Assembly (NCBI GenBank): GCA_028565635.1
Contig: JAOXYB010019239.1
Coordinates: 1 to 17,912, forward strand
Length of the DNA stretch: 17,912 nucleotides
Direction: 5' to 3'
From: Phoronis ovalis
Taxonomy: Eukaryota > Phoronida > Phoronidae
The notes beneath the pieces were generated by a model that saw only the letters and a program-made list of their open reading frames with translations, was not told where the DNA came from and did no database searches. The position numbers were made by a program, and so were the translations under genes. Positions 1 through 9,300 of the stretch are shown here, piece after piece (within the stretch, counting starts at the first letter, position 1; each line of letters opens with the position of its first letter).

Positions 1-1545
1 GGGAGGATATTTTGAGTTTGGCTGCACATACCCATCTAAAAAATATGGTTAGTTCTCCCCAGGGGTAACGCATCAGATAGCAGAAACAGTCATTTTGATT
101 AAGAGTATCCCACAATGATAAACCAGATTAGAATGCATGAAGTATTATATTCTTTTCTCATGTAAAAAAACAGTGATGTTAAACAAATATCCTACACATT
201 GGATGGGCATTAGACATGACAAATGTCTTGTTAAATATATGTTACTGTGACAAAAAACTATTATTATTATAAAGGTTCTTTATGGTGTGATGCTGGCAAT
301 TTAGTGATGTGTCATTTGAATGTAAGTTGATGTTTTTCATTTTTTTGTTGTGGCAAATAGAAATTTGATATAGACATAAAAAATATCATTTGGACTGCGA
401 ACGATGACCTCATTTTTTTAGGTTTAGCTCAAATTACATTTCAAATTTCAAGTTTTTCAACTCAAAACCAACAGCCTTTATGTTTAATCAATATTTTATA
501 TTTTTCAGTTTTTTGTTGCGACATATATTTCTTGATGTAACTGTATTTTGAATATATAGCCTTATTCGGAATTCTCTGGTATAAATTATTGATGTCTAAT
601 CTGGAAAAAGGTGTTCATGAGTCATTACTACATTTAGTTATAGGTTTATTTTAGGAGAATATTCATAATACAGTAATGATTAATTTGTGTGATGGGGAAG
701 TATTGTGTTGTATATTGATATATATTTTTAAATATGCAAACCTTTTGGAAGCAGTATCGAGACCGTACTAGGACACACTAATTTTGTTCAGTAGTAAAAG
801 AGATAATAAATTATTGAACATGAAAAAATAATTAGATATTCAAGAATCCTGCAAATACTATAAAATTATTTATAATACTGTTTATAATAAAAACTTGTGT
901 GTATCGTATCCTTATGAAAATCTAACAATAAATGGATCGTAAGTATACAGTTTTAGCTGTACATTTTTATAAGTGCAGATTCAAACTTTGAAATTGTTCC
1001 CAGTCCTCAATCTTTTTTTGCAATGCCTATCTTAAAAAACTCTTATTTCGTTTTACCTCCTTTTAAACATCTTTAGAGATCATCATAGCATCATCTTTTT
1101 AACAGAATACAACTTTTCAAACATTTATGATTTACTACACTACATTTAACCTACAAAATTTTAATTTCAATTTGGACTCAATGTTAAAAGAGGCATTTTG
1201 ATATGGTGTTCATGCCATAGACTTGTTTACTTATTTTTCAAAACTGAAATATAACTTACAGTCTTTAACTGACTGTACTATGCAGGTACTATTTTGTCAC
1301 TTGGGATACTGCTAATCTGCAATTGTGGCCCATTGTTCATATTATCATAGTTGTTACAAAAAGACACTGATATGTAAAATCAAATAGGCTTTCAATAATT
1401 ATTCAGGCGCGTACCTCATTATCACTATTTAAGCCAAATAGTGCAGGGACTTGATATTTTCTCATTATGTTGCAGAAGTATTAATACACTGGTTACTTCA
1501 AAATGGGGTATCTTGAAAATGTCGAAACCTTGTTTCTTTTGACAG
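1..1545. other. Noncoding: photolyase intron upstream of the first visible exon
   Basis: No exon matching the missing photolyase N-terminus could be read in these 1.5 kb on either strand, so this is taken as the 3' part of a long intron. It is AT-rich with homopolymer runs. The only structure noted is a perfect 8-bp stem with a 5-nt loop at 1423-1443 (CACTATTT/AAATAGTG). Confidence 0.6.
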
Positions 1546-1713
1546 GTTGATGCTCATAATATTGTACCATGCTGGGAAGCTTCTCCAAAACTGGAATATG
1601 GTGCTCGTACAATTAGAAACAAAATCCATAACCAGCTAACAGGAAAACATGGTTATCTTACTGAAATGCCTCCTGTGCTCAAGCATCCACACATAGCATT
1701 AACAGCACCTGAG
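1546..1713 (+). CDS. phr: Photolyase exon a (56 codons)
   Basis: The exon follows a pyrimidine-rich acceptor ending TTTTGACAG and ends at GAG|GTATTT. It begins [20 protein letters not shown], the class II signature at the junction of the N-terminal Rossmann-like domain with the linker to the catalytic domain, and ends [10 protein letters not shown]. It starts and ends in phase 0. Confidence 0.93.
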
Positions 1714-4700
1714 GTATTTTTGATTTATAGAATTATACATCTAATTTGTAGCTGCTACTGATTGCATATTGTAAAAATAATTGAAAGAATTTAATAATTA
1801 AAAGTAAAAGCACTGTTTTACCTGTATATACTGTATAATATACTACCTTCTCCACGTGTTCGATCCGACTATCTGCAAGTTATTGAAAATGTATTACCGT
1901 AATATATCTGAAAATGCACTATTAGCTGTTTCTTAAAAGTTTTGATAGCTCTTACATGTATTTGATTACTATATAGTAGTGATAAATACTTAAATTTAAT
2001 ATTCCTAGAATTTTCCTTGACTGAACATGTTTCATAGTAATTATATTACTATAAAAATAATAATTGTATTAAATGTACTATAGACTGTGAATTGGAAAGC
2101 AGCTCTTGACAGCTTACAAATAGATAGAGCTATACCAGAAGTAAGTTGGGCAAAGGCAGGCACTTCTGCTGGTCTGAAAATGCTTGAAACGTTTATTTAT
2201 GAAAGACTCAAAAATTTTGTGACTGATAGGAACAATCCAAACAAGAATGCACTGAGTAACCTATCTCCCTGGATTCATTTTGGTACGTTTTCTCTTTTTT
2301 TAAATCGGTTAATGAACAATAAGTATAAGCTGTTGAGCGACTTTTTTTGTAGAACTCAATCAGCAGTTTGTTCTTCAAAATCTGGTCTAATTCAATATCA
2401 GGATTTTACCTAACTGCAGCTCAACTGATAGTATTCATATTATCATTAAAAGTGTTCCTTGTGTATATAAGCATGTCATGGTATTTTAGTTTTTCCAATT
2501 ATTTCTGTGGTGCAAGAGCATAGTACTGCAATATTTTTTTGAATTAAATCATTAGTGCTATGGTACCAGTTAATTTACAGGTCAAATATCAATTCAACGT
2601 TGCATATTAACTGTTTCCCAGCATCGTAGTAAATATAAAGAAAGTGTTGATGCCTATGTAGAAGAAGCTGTTATAAGGAGGGAATTGGCAGACAACTTCT
2701 GTTTCTACAATGACAACTATGATTCCATAAAAGGTGGGTCGAACAACGGGAAAAGTAGTTATTTCAAGTAGGTTCTTAAAGTCCAGATTATACCAGTATT
2801 GTATGTTATAGTAATGATTTACATACTGTAGGGGACTGTATGCATGTTTATGACCATGCCATCTATTGTATGGTAACCATTATGATACCGAAAACTTATT
2901 CATCATTGTGGTGAAGCTTCATGATGTGTCATGCTTAGGAAGTTGTTTTCAATAAACCTTGGTAAACATGTTAATATCCCTTACTTATTTCTCCATGTTT
3001 CGATAGATAAAACTTATTCAAATGTCGGTGCATCGTTTTCTATTACATCAACTACGTCAGGCACGGATACATGGGGATTTCCACCGTTTTCTGGAACACG
3101 GTCACGAAATTTCTGGGGAAAAAATTCGTAGAAAACCCTATAAAAATCATGTTAACAGTTGTTTCGAAAACGGTCACGATTTCCTGACCTTTTTCCTAGG
3201 CTAGAAGCGGTTGCTTTGTTCCTCTATGCTGTAATCGTATGAGCTTGGATTAACTTATTTGAATGTATATGCACCAGCTAAAATATGTTAATTATATAAT
3301 GAGTGTTCCTACCCCATGTGTTCAACAAACCTACATCATCTTTAATCCATTATTTTCTTTGTTAGCCTAATCAACCACGGCAAGATTATTGAAAACGTAA
3401 TACTTTAACCAATGCTGGTCCGGATTAAAATTATAATATGGAGGTGTGATTACTGATTAAACAATAAAATTCAGATTGTGTCATTGTTGTACTAAATCTC
3501 CAACACGATTGTTAAAATGAAAAAAATCCACTGCTTAGAAGTGAACATTATTTCCGAGACGTTAATGCAGAGAACAAGTAGTGACATTTCAGCTCTCGAT
3601 CATTTAATATATACATATCGCCGATTTTAAGTCATGATTTCTGTAACTTTCTTTTATGTTATGTTTCATAATTTGAACATACTTGTATTTTAAAGACGCA
3701 ATAATAGAAGCGCCACATAGTGGGAAAAAATAACACTAATTTCGAAACCTGCCACAATTGTGCTCTGTATCCGCCCCTGACTATGTTTACTTTCCAAGAT
3801 AACTAAATTATTAAGTGCATTTGCTATAGCTTTGCAATTTTCTATAAGGGATATAGTAGTTATTTTTTTAAAACAACCTCTACATGTACTACATTTAAGG
3901 CGCATATGACTGGGCCAAGACTTCACTCGGTCTCCATGCTAAAGATAAAAGAGAGTATTTGTACACTAGACAAGAACTAGAAGAAGGCAAGACTCATGAT
4001 GACTTATGGAATGCTGCACAGGTACTGTAAACTTACTTATTGTTGCGTTTAATACAGGCTGTCATTTAATTTGTTAATGTGTGCTTTAATTGACAGCTAT
4101 CTAATATAATTATTCTATTCAAAATAAGAAGTTTCACAGAAAAGCTATTTCTCTAGGAATTCTAGTTAGCCAAACTGAGTTTTGTTAATATTTGGTTAAT
4201 GGACTTAAGGCAGAACAGCTGTTTAGTATAACCATGCTGTTCAGAATAAGAACTTCCAAAGAAAGCTTATAGCTCCTTCTGTTGTATTTACTAAAAGCAG
4301 TAGATAGCCTAACATCTTCTCCTAGTCTTTCTGCTTGTCAGGCATATCACTGTATTTGTGAGTTTGGATTTCATCGTTTTAATAACTTTATGTGTGGTCA
4401 GACACAGGAGTGCAGTCAAAATATTTCCTGCTTTCCATGTGGATAGTAATGGTATTCAGTTTTGGTAATATGCAAAAGATTTAGGCAACTTTAAAATATA
4501 TGTTATGCAGATCCATAGTAATTGTAAAATAGTGTTAAGAAAGTATATCTTTTTAGTTTACAATTATAGCTGCAAGTTGTGAAAGAAGGGAAAATGCATG
4601 GATTTTTGAGAATGTATTGGGCTAAGAAGATTTTAGAATGGACAGAGAGTCCAGAAATTGCTTTGAAAGAAGCTATCTACATTAATGACAAATACCAGCT

Positions 4701-5249
4701 TGATGGCAGAGATCCAAATGGATATGTAGGTAAGAAAGAACAAAATTCTAATTTTAAAACATACTGCAACTAATTCTTGAAATTTTTTTTTTCAAAACCT
4801 GTTACATGTTTTAACACATGTTTTTAAAAACAGTTCTTTTTAAAAAAAAGTAAAATGATTTATGACATTTATTTTCTGTCAGTGTTTCTTATTTTTCCTA
4901 ACTGATATTATTCGTCACTGGGTATTGTCATTCAATTCTATGGGGATGGAGAATGAAAAAGTGTCATGTCCATGACCCTCTGAAATTGTTTGCCCTTTTA
5001 TTAGCTTGCTATGACAACTGGGAAATCACCACAGGATTTTCCAGCATTCTTTAACTGCCACTTTAATTAAGAACTTTATTTAAAGGATGTATGTGGTCAA
5101 TCTGTGGTATTCATGATCAAGGCTGGGCAGAGAGGCCTGTCTTTGGGAAAATTCGTTACATGAACTATAAAGGCTGCCAAAGAAAATTTGATGTCAAAGC
5201 ATTTGTTGAGAAGTACGGTGCAAAATCTTATAAATACACCAAAAAATAG
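1546..5249 (+). CDS. phr: Class II CPD DNA photolyase, 3' part of gene (six exons, N-terminus outside window)
   Basis: Class II deoxyribodipyrimidine photolyase is a flavoprotein that binds cyclobutane pyrimidine dimers in DNA and splits them by light-driven electron transfer from reduced FAD. Exons join as 1546-1713, 2084-2282, 2581-2733, 3900-4021, 4570-4729 and 5086-5249, all with GT-AG borders and matching phases (0,1,1,0,1), giving 321 residues to a TAG stop. Seen directly are [10 protein letters not shown] at the end of the N-terminal domain, [26 protein letters not shown] followed by [18 protein letters not shown], the block [28 protein letters not shown] and the C-terminal block [11 protein letters not shown]...[11 protein letters not shown]. 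Family knowledge: these blocks separate class II enzymes from class I photolyases and cryptochromes. Class II proteins are usually about 450 to 550 residues, so 130 or more N-terminal residues, including the start codon, must lie left of position 1. No frameshift or internal stop is seen, so the gene looks intact. Confidence 0.95.
2084..2282 (+). CDS. phr: Photolyase exon b (66 codons plus 1 nt)
   Basis: The exon runs from acceptor CTATAG|ACT to donor G|GTACGT. It encodes [11 protein letters not shown], then [20 protein letters not shown], then [13 protein letters not shown]. The [10 protein letters not shown] block begins the FAD-binding catalytic domain. The open frame continues 130 bp past the donor, but that sequence has no family similarity, while the next exon restores the expected GQIS. 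Confidence 0.95.
2581..2733 (+). CDS. phr: Photolyase exon c (phase 1 to phase 1)
   Basis: The acceptor TTTACAG|GT completes the glycine of HFG and gives [20 protein letters not shown], then a run including [17 protein letters not shown] and [17 protein letters not shown] is a strongly conserved class II FAD-domain block. The donor is G|GTGGGT. A false acceptor-like CAG sits inside the exon just before CATCGTAGT. Using it would delete the conserved GQIS segment, so the upstream acceptor was chosen. Confidence 0.94.
2734..3899. other. Photolyase intron c-d (1166 bp) with a repeat fragment
   Basis: This is the longest intron of the photolyase fully inside the window. Short open frames here (2931-3204) show no family features. 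A patch near 3060-3200 is less AT-rich and holds two related copies of ACGGTCACGAAATTTCTG-like sequence plus a 9-bp inverted repeat. Nothing else was recognised in the rest. Confidence 0.6.
3083..3188. repeat. Short repeat patch: two ACGGTCACGA copies and a 9-bp inverted pair
   Basis: ACACGGTCACGAAATTTCTG (from about 3095) and AAACGGTCACGATTTCCTGA (from about 3168) are related direct copies about 73 bp apart. ACCGTTTTC (3083-3091) is the exact reverse complement of GAAAACGGT (3166-3174). This may be a decayed mobile element fragment. The family is unknown. Confidence 0.5.
3900..4021 (+). CDS. phr: Photolyase exon d (40 codons plus 2 nt)
   Basis: The acceptor ATTTAAG|GC completes a glycine codon and gives [20 protein letters not shown], ending with [10 protein letters not shown] at donor CAG|GTACTG. 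YDWA and DLWNAAQ are class II FAD-domain motifs. The polypyrimidine tract is modest, but phase and protein continuity support this site. Confidence 0.93.
4067..4275. repeat. Diverged tandem duplication, period about 120 bp, in photolyase intron d-e
   Basis: Sequence from 4092 to 4153 (GACAGCTATCTAATATAATT... CTATTCAAAATAAGAAG...) reappears at 4213-4275 (GAACAGCTGTTTAGTATAAC... CTGTTCAGAATAAGAAC...) with roughly three quarters identity. A shared TTTGTTAAT precedes each copy. It lies wholly in the 548-bp intron 4022-4569, and no function is suggested. Confidence 0.6.
4570..4729 (+). CDS. phr: Photolyase exon e: core of FAD-binding site
   Basis: From acceptor TTATAG|CTG the exon encodes [20 protein letters not shown], then [20 protein letters not shown] and [13 protein letters not shown], ending at G|GTAAGA. 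The [18 protein letters not shown] helix is the most diagnostic class II segment. DPNGY lies in the conserved block near the flavin ring in this family. Confidence 0.96.
5086..5249 (+). CDS. phr: Photolyase terminal exon and stop codon
   Basis: The acceptor TTTAAAG|GA completes a glycine codon and yields [20 protein letters not shown], then [20 protein letters not shown] and [13 protein letters not shown] before TAG at 5247-5249. It carries the C-terminal tryptophan and [11 protein letters not shown] block typical of class II enzymes. The short lysine- and tyrosine-rich tail is not unusual. Confidence 0.96.
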
Positions 5250-5645
5250 GTATACTATAAGCATGGTAATGGTCAAAGAAAACCAGATGGTGGTGCGATG
5301 GCAATTGCATATTTGCATAATAATTAGTCAGCTTGGGAGAGAATTGTATATTCTTTTTTTGATCTCTCACTGCTGTAGGCATTTTTATAGCCCATGGGAT
5401 AGAATAATGCCAGCAACTGAAATTTAGATTCATTGAAAAGTTGGATGTTGCAATGTTTGAATCTCTAGTCTTCACCATATATTAAAAATAATCAATCCAG
5501 TGAATGTATTGACATTTTTTCTATTTTTCATATTTACTATGTATTAAGCGCACATATTTGTTTACAAAAATGTCTGATATGTCTTTGTTTATATTACATT
5601 TTAGTAGTTAGTCACGGAATAGTGTTACATTTAGCATGTATAATG

Positions 5646-5651
5646 AATAAA
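5646..5651 (+). terminator. Candidate poly(A) signal AATAAA for photolyase (proximal)
   Basis: This is the first canonical AATAAA on the + strand after the photolyase stop, about 400 bp downstream, followed by a T/G-containing stretch. Use of the site is inferred. Confidence 0.5.
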
Positions 5652-5861
5652 ATTGTTGATCAATACATTGACCTGATTTATTGCAAACACTGCACAGTCA
5701 TGTTATAATCTTGACTAGTCATCAAACATGGAGCAACATGCTTATTGCTAGAAAATTAAGTCAGCTTTATAATTTGAGTACATGTTTTCAAGTTAATATT
5801 TTTTATACATTCTCTGGATATAACAATCATCAGCAGTTTACTTTAAATCACAGTTATGGGC

Positions 5862-5867
5862 TTTATT
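5862..5867 (-). terminator. Candidate poly(A) signal AATAAA for the ANKMY1-like gene (proximal)
   Basis: TTTATT on the + strand reads AATAAA on the - strand, 275 bp beyond the TAA stop at 6142-6144. Another - strand AATAAA lies at 5677-5682. Use of either is inferred. Confidence 0.5.
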
Positions 5868-5915
5868 GTATATAATTGTATTATAATTCATTGTAATTAT
5901 AATAACGAAAAGTTC

Positions 5916-5921
5916 AATAAA
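5916..5921 (+). terminator. Candidate poly(A) signal AATAAA for photolyase (distal)
   Basis: A second canonical AATAAA, followed within about 10 bp by GCATGTGGCATATT, a G/T-containing downstream element. If used, the photolyase 3' UTR would be about 690 bp and would overlap the opposite gene's likely 3' end. Confidence 0.45.
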
Positions 5922-6030
5922 AGGAAGCATGTGGCATATTATATCACATATTCTATTTTCATATCTTTACTTGATAACGTTTTGCCAGCATCTGTTTGTA
6001 GCAATTTTTGCTTTGTTTGACTTTATGATA

Positions 6031-6068
6031 ATCTAGTTACATTATACATATCTAGTTACATTATACAT
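6031..6068. repeat. Perfect 19-bp tandem duplication
   Basis: ATCTAGTTACATTATACAT occurs twice back to back (6031-6049 and 6050-6068) with no mismatch, inside the probable 3' UTR of the - strand gene. The identity suggests a recent slippage or duplication event. Confidence 0.9.
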
Positions 6069-6141
6069 ACTTGACAAGTTAATGTGTAGGAGTAGATCAC
6101 TAAAACACAAAACAAATTTAGAATATCCAATCTTTCAGAAA

Positions 6142-6357
6142 TTAATTGTAACTATAATTATCCATTTTAGGATTATCATAAATGCTTGTTCTATCTTTTT
6201 CATTTTTATCTTTTTGTTGACTAGCACTGGCATGCTGCTTGTATTTGGCGCTTAGTTGAGCTGCATTTTTACCATCTTTGTCTCTTAGTTCAGCTGCATT
6301 TTTACTGTCTTTATCTCTTAGCTCTCCTGCACTTTTACTTCTTCCCTTGAGCGGAAC
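6142..6357 (-). CDS. ANKMY1: ANKMY1-like terminal exon: basic tail with 11-residue repeats and stop
   Basis: From acceptor CTGTAG|GTT, 71 codons end at TAA (6142-6144). After VPLKGR come three tandem 11-residue units, [22 protein letters not shown] and [11 protein letters not shown], then a lysine-rich end, [11 protein letters not shown]. The 33-bp DNA unit repeats in frame. The tail is highly charged, probably helical or disordered, and no family motif was recognised in it. Confidence 0.85.
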   Translation of the reverse strand, partial: VPLKGRSKSAGELRDKDSKNAAELRDKDGKNAAQLSAKYKQHASASQQKDKNEKDRTSIYDNPKMDNYSYN

Positions 6358-9300
6358 CTACAGAGAAAAGTCTACCCTAAGTACACAAGCAGAAAAAGTT
6401 TTCACGTTTTTACAGTGCCATGCTAGAGAGTCATACTGTGAACTATGACTAAACTGCTTGTGCAAATGGAATGAAATAAAAAGATGTATTACGTTGATAC
6501 AAATATACAAGGCTTCTTGGATGGCAAAACCAGGACAGAAATACACCACCTAAATGGATAGGATAGAACACAAACATATGTGCTTACCTTTATTTTCTGA
6601 GCATTCTTATCATCTGTGAGACTTTTAATTGTAGGTGCTGTGCCATCCAGTGTGGTTGTGGGTGTAGGGCTGTCTACTCTATTTGCTACTTTAATATTAG
6701 GGCTTGGACTTCTGGATTTGCCTAAAAGGGATTAATTGTTCTCTAGTTATATAAGTTGACAACAAAAAATGCTATTTATAGGGTGAACAGAAAAAAACAT
6801 GCTTTCAGATGGTTGTCTATTTTTAGCTTTTATTAAAATAGTAGAAGCTGTATTTTTGCATTTGCATTTAGTTTTGCTTTACAAACCCACAGAATATTTT
6901 TAAGTAGTTAAAATTACTGGGGGCTGTCAGGCAGGACAAATAATATCTAGTTTTGGGTCCAAACTCTACATTGAACCATGAAATTTTAGTCCTGCATATA
7001 AATTATACAAAATACTGAGAAACTGGGAAAAAAAAATTTAAGCATGCTGCATCCTAATTTTGCTAGTTCCGAGTAAAGTATTCAGTTTTTTTGTCATCCT
7101 ATGTGCTGGTATATCTCTCTACTTTTCTGTCCCATGAATAAAACTAACATATTAAATATGTCTCCTCAAAGGATGTTTTATGTTATATTTGGTGGTACAA
7201 ATAACATGGGCAATACTCAATTTGTTAGGAATAATAAACATATCATATGCAGCAATGAAAACACTTAAATGCAAGGTAACTTTTCATTTTCATAGATATT
7301 GCAGGCAGCAGCTTTCTATATTGGTGGCTTTTAGAACATGTTCAATAGTATTTTTGTTTTAGGAACATGGGTAACTGACAATGGCAAATATTTTGATAAT
7401 AGTACCATGTCAATCACTGTAAAAGTGTTAGGACAAATTCTTTTAACAACTTCAACAATGTGCATTTGTTTTTGCTGATCTATACTGAAAATGCATAGTG
7501 GTAATGAAGTATCTCAACTAGTACTACTTCAAAAAAAATTGTTCTGGCACGAAACAAAAACTATACTGCTATTAAAGTCAGGTTTAAAAAGCTAAGAACT
7601 GACCTCCTATTCTTACACATTCTTCTCTATGCCTTGCATTCCATGCTTTTAGTTTACATGCTTTGCTACAGTAATAAACTTCCTTACAGCGTGAGCAAGC
7701 TGCAAGTCTAACACCCACAGAGCGTCCACATTCATAGCAATATTTAAATGAAGGTTTCCTGAAAAAAAAACAGAAAATGAATCTTATATATTGAAACTAT
7801 GCTGTCCTAAGAAAAACTAATAAAGAATTTCAAAATAGCATGTTATTTTTATGCTACATCAAGCAATGTTAAATTACTATCTGCCTACTTTAAGTGTATT
7901 TTTTTTTAATTACTATACTATAAACACAATGTACCAAGTACTAAAACTATGTATAATAAGTTCAACTAAATGAATTAGTAAGCATATTACTGGATGTAGT
8001 GAACCTTGCCATGTGATAACTACATTGTACTTATAATCGTCTGTATATAGTAATAACAAGTACCCATAGTTTGATAATTGTGACATGTGTCTGATATTTC
8101 GGTCTATCTTTGCAGATCTGTACTATCATGTCCTATCAAACTGTGGGTGCAAGTCATTCATACACAGAGGCATAAGTAATAACAAGTGCATATAATAAAC
8201 ACAGCCCCAGTTAACAATCAACATTCGCACATCATAATGTTATGTACACATTCAATATATTATTAATTTATAATTTTAAATGACCTTTTTTGTACTAATA
8301 TATAATATGCCACAAGTGTTGGAATGAATTTTTTTCCCAAGTATGTACTATTTGAAAATACTCCATCTAGTCTATAGCATCTACAAGCTATATCCTATGA
8401 GAAGTTGAAAGCCTTTAGTTACAGTATTAAAGATAAAGAAATAATAAATTACTCAGAAGAATGCTACACATATACTATTAGTTTACGTTTAATGCATAAT
8501 TTGCAATGTATGCATTTTATTAGAAGAAAAGACAATAAGAATACCTACTCAAAGTAGTATGAAATTGATGTGCGCAATCGTTTGCTAAAAGATAAAGAAA
8601 TGCGCAAGAATATTGCATACTATGTCGGACTTCAGTGGTGTCCAGTTAGTGGTTTGTTTGTTGAAAATCCCCCCCTCCCCGTTTTGTCCCATACCTCAGG
8701 AGATAAACCCAGACTTTTATTTGATCTATTTAATTGGTGCAAACATTGGCAGAAAACATAAACACCACAAGGTGGAAAGTGCAGAGCTAGCTTAACAAAC
8801 TAAACACACTATGAACACCGTGCAAACCTTATAGGTGACTTGTTTTTACGCTTAGCTTGTGATATTTTTTGTGTCTCATCTGGTGATATTATGGTTACAC
8901 CTTTACTGCTGTGGAATTAAAGCGATTAAAATATAGAAAGCATGAACTAAAATTTAAACTGAAATCAACAAAGCATAACAGCTTAATAATATACACTAAT
9001 AAATATTAACTAAAGTACAAATAAAGCCAAGCTGACATTGATATTAACTCAGGTTAAGAGATTCACTTTTGCACAATTATTGCAACCTGTTTGCCACCAA
9101 ATTTTTGTTTACAAGATTATGTTATCTATCACTTTTACCTGCTAGTTTATAATCGGCAGATCAAAACATGTCTATAAATAATGCAAACATTTAATAACTG
9201 TATCAGTTATCATGACACACATCAACTGAGTGCATTACAAATGAGACAACTTTTAATTAACAAAATCCCGATACCTAAAAAAATTAAATAATGTTATTGT

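Larger units (their letters stand above)
5250..6141. other. Spacer between the two convergent genes (3' UTRs and poly(A) region)
   Basis: The 892 bp between the two stop codons contain no convincing gene. Open frames at 5097-5478 are shadows of, or run out of, the photolyase last exon, and the 5681-5875 frame lies in spacer. The spacer carries AATAAA signals on both strands and a 19-bp tandem duplication near the ANKMY1-like stop codon. Confidence 0.75.

Noticed and set aside
1-60. A short open stretch at the window edge that might be an upstream photolyase exon.
   Set aside because: Its translation has none of the N-terminal photolyase motifs and a stop follows shortly, so it is left as intron.
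2283-2413. The open frame of photolyase exon b continues to a stop at 2411-2413.
   Set aside because: The sequence after position 2282 has no photolyase similarity and a GTACGT donor sits exactly where the conserved GQIS block should follow, which the next exon supplies.
2931-3204. Two overlapping + strand open frames of 66 and 60 codons.
   Set aside because: They lie inside a photolyase intron, overlap in different frames, and have no recognisable motif.
5097-5478. Open frames on both strands over the photolyase terminal exon.
   Set aside because: They are antisense or out-of-frame shadows of the terminal exon and its 3' flank.
8570-8795. Two + strand open frames of about 60 codons with a run of Cs and Pro-rich translation.
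   Set aside because: They are intronic, in different frames over the same DNA, without motifs or a start context.
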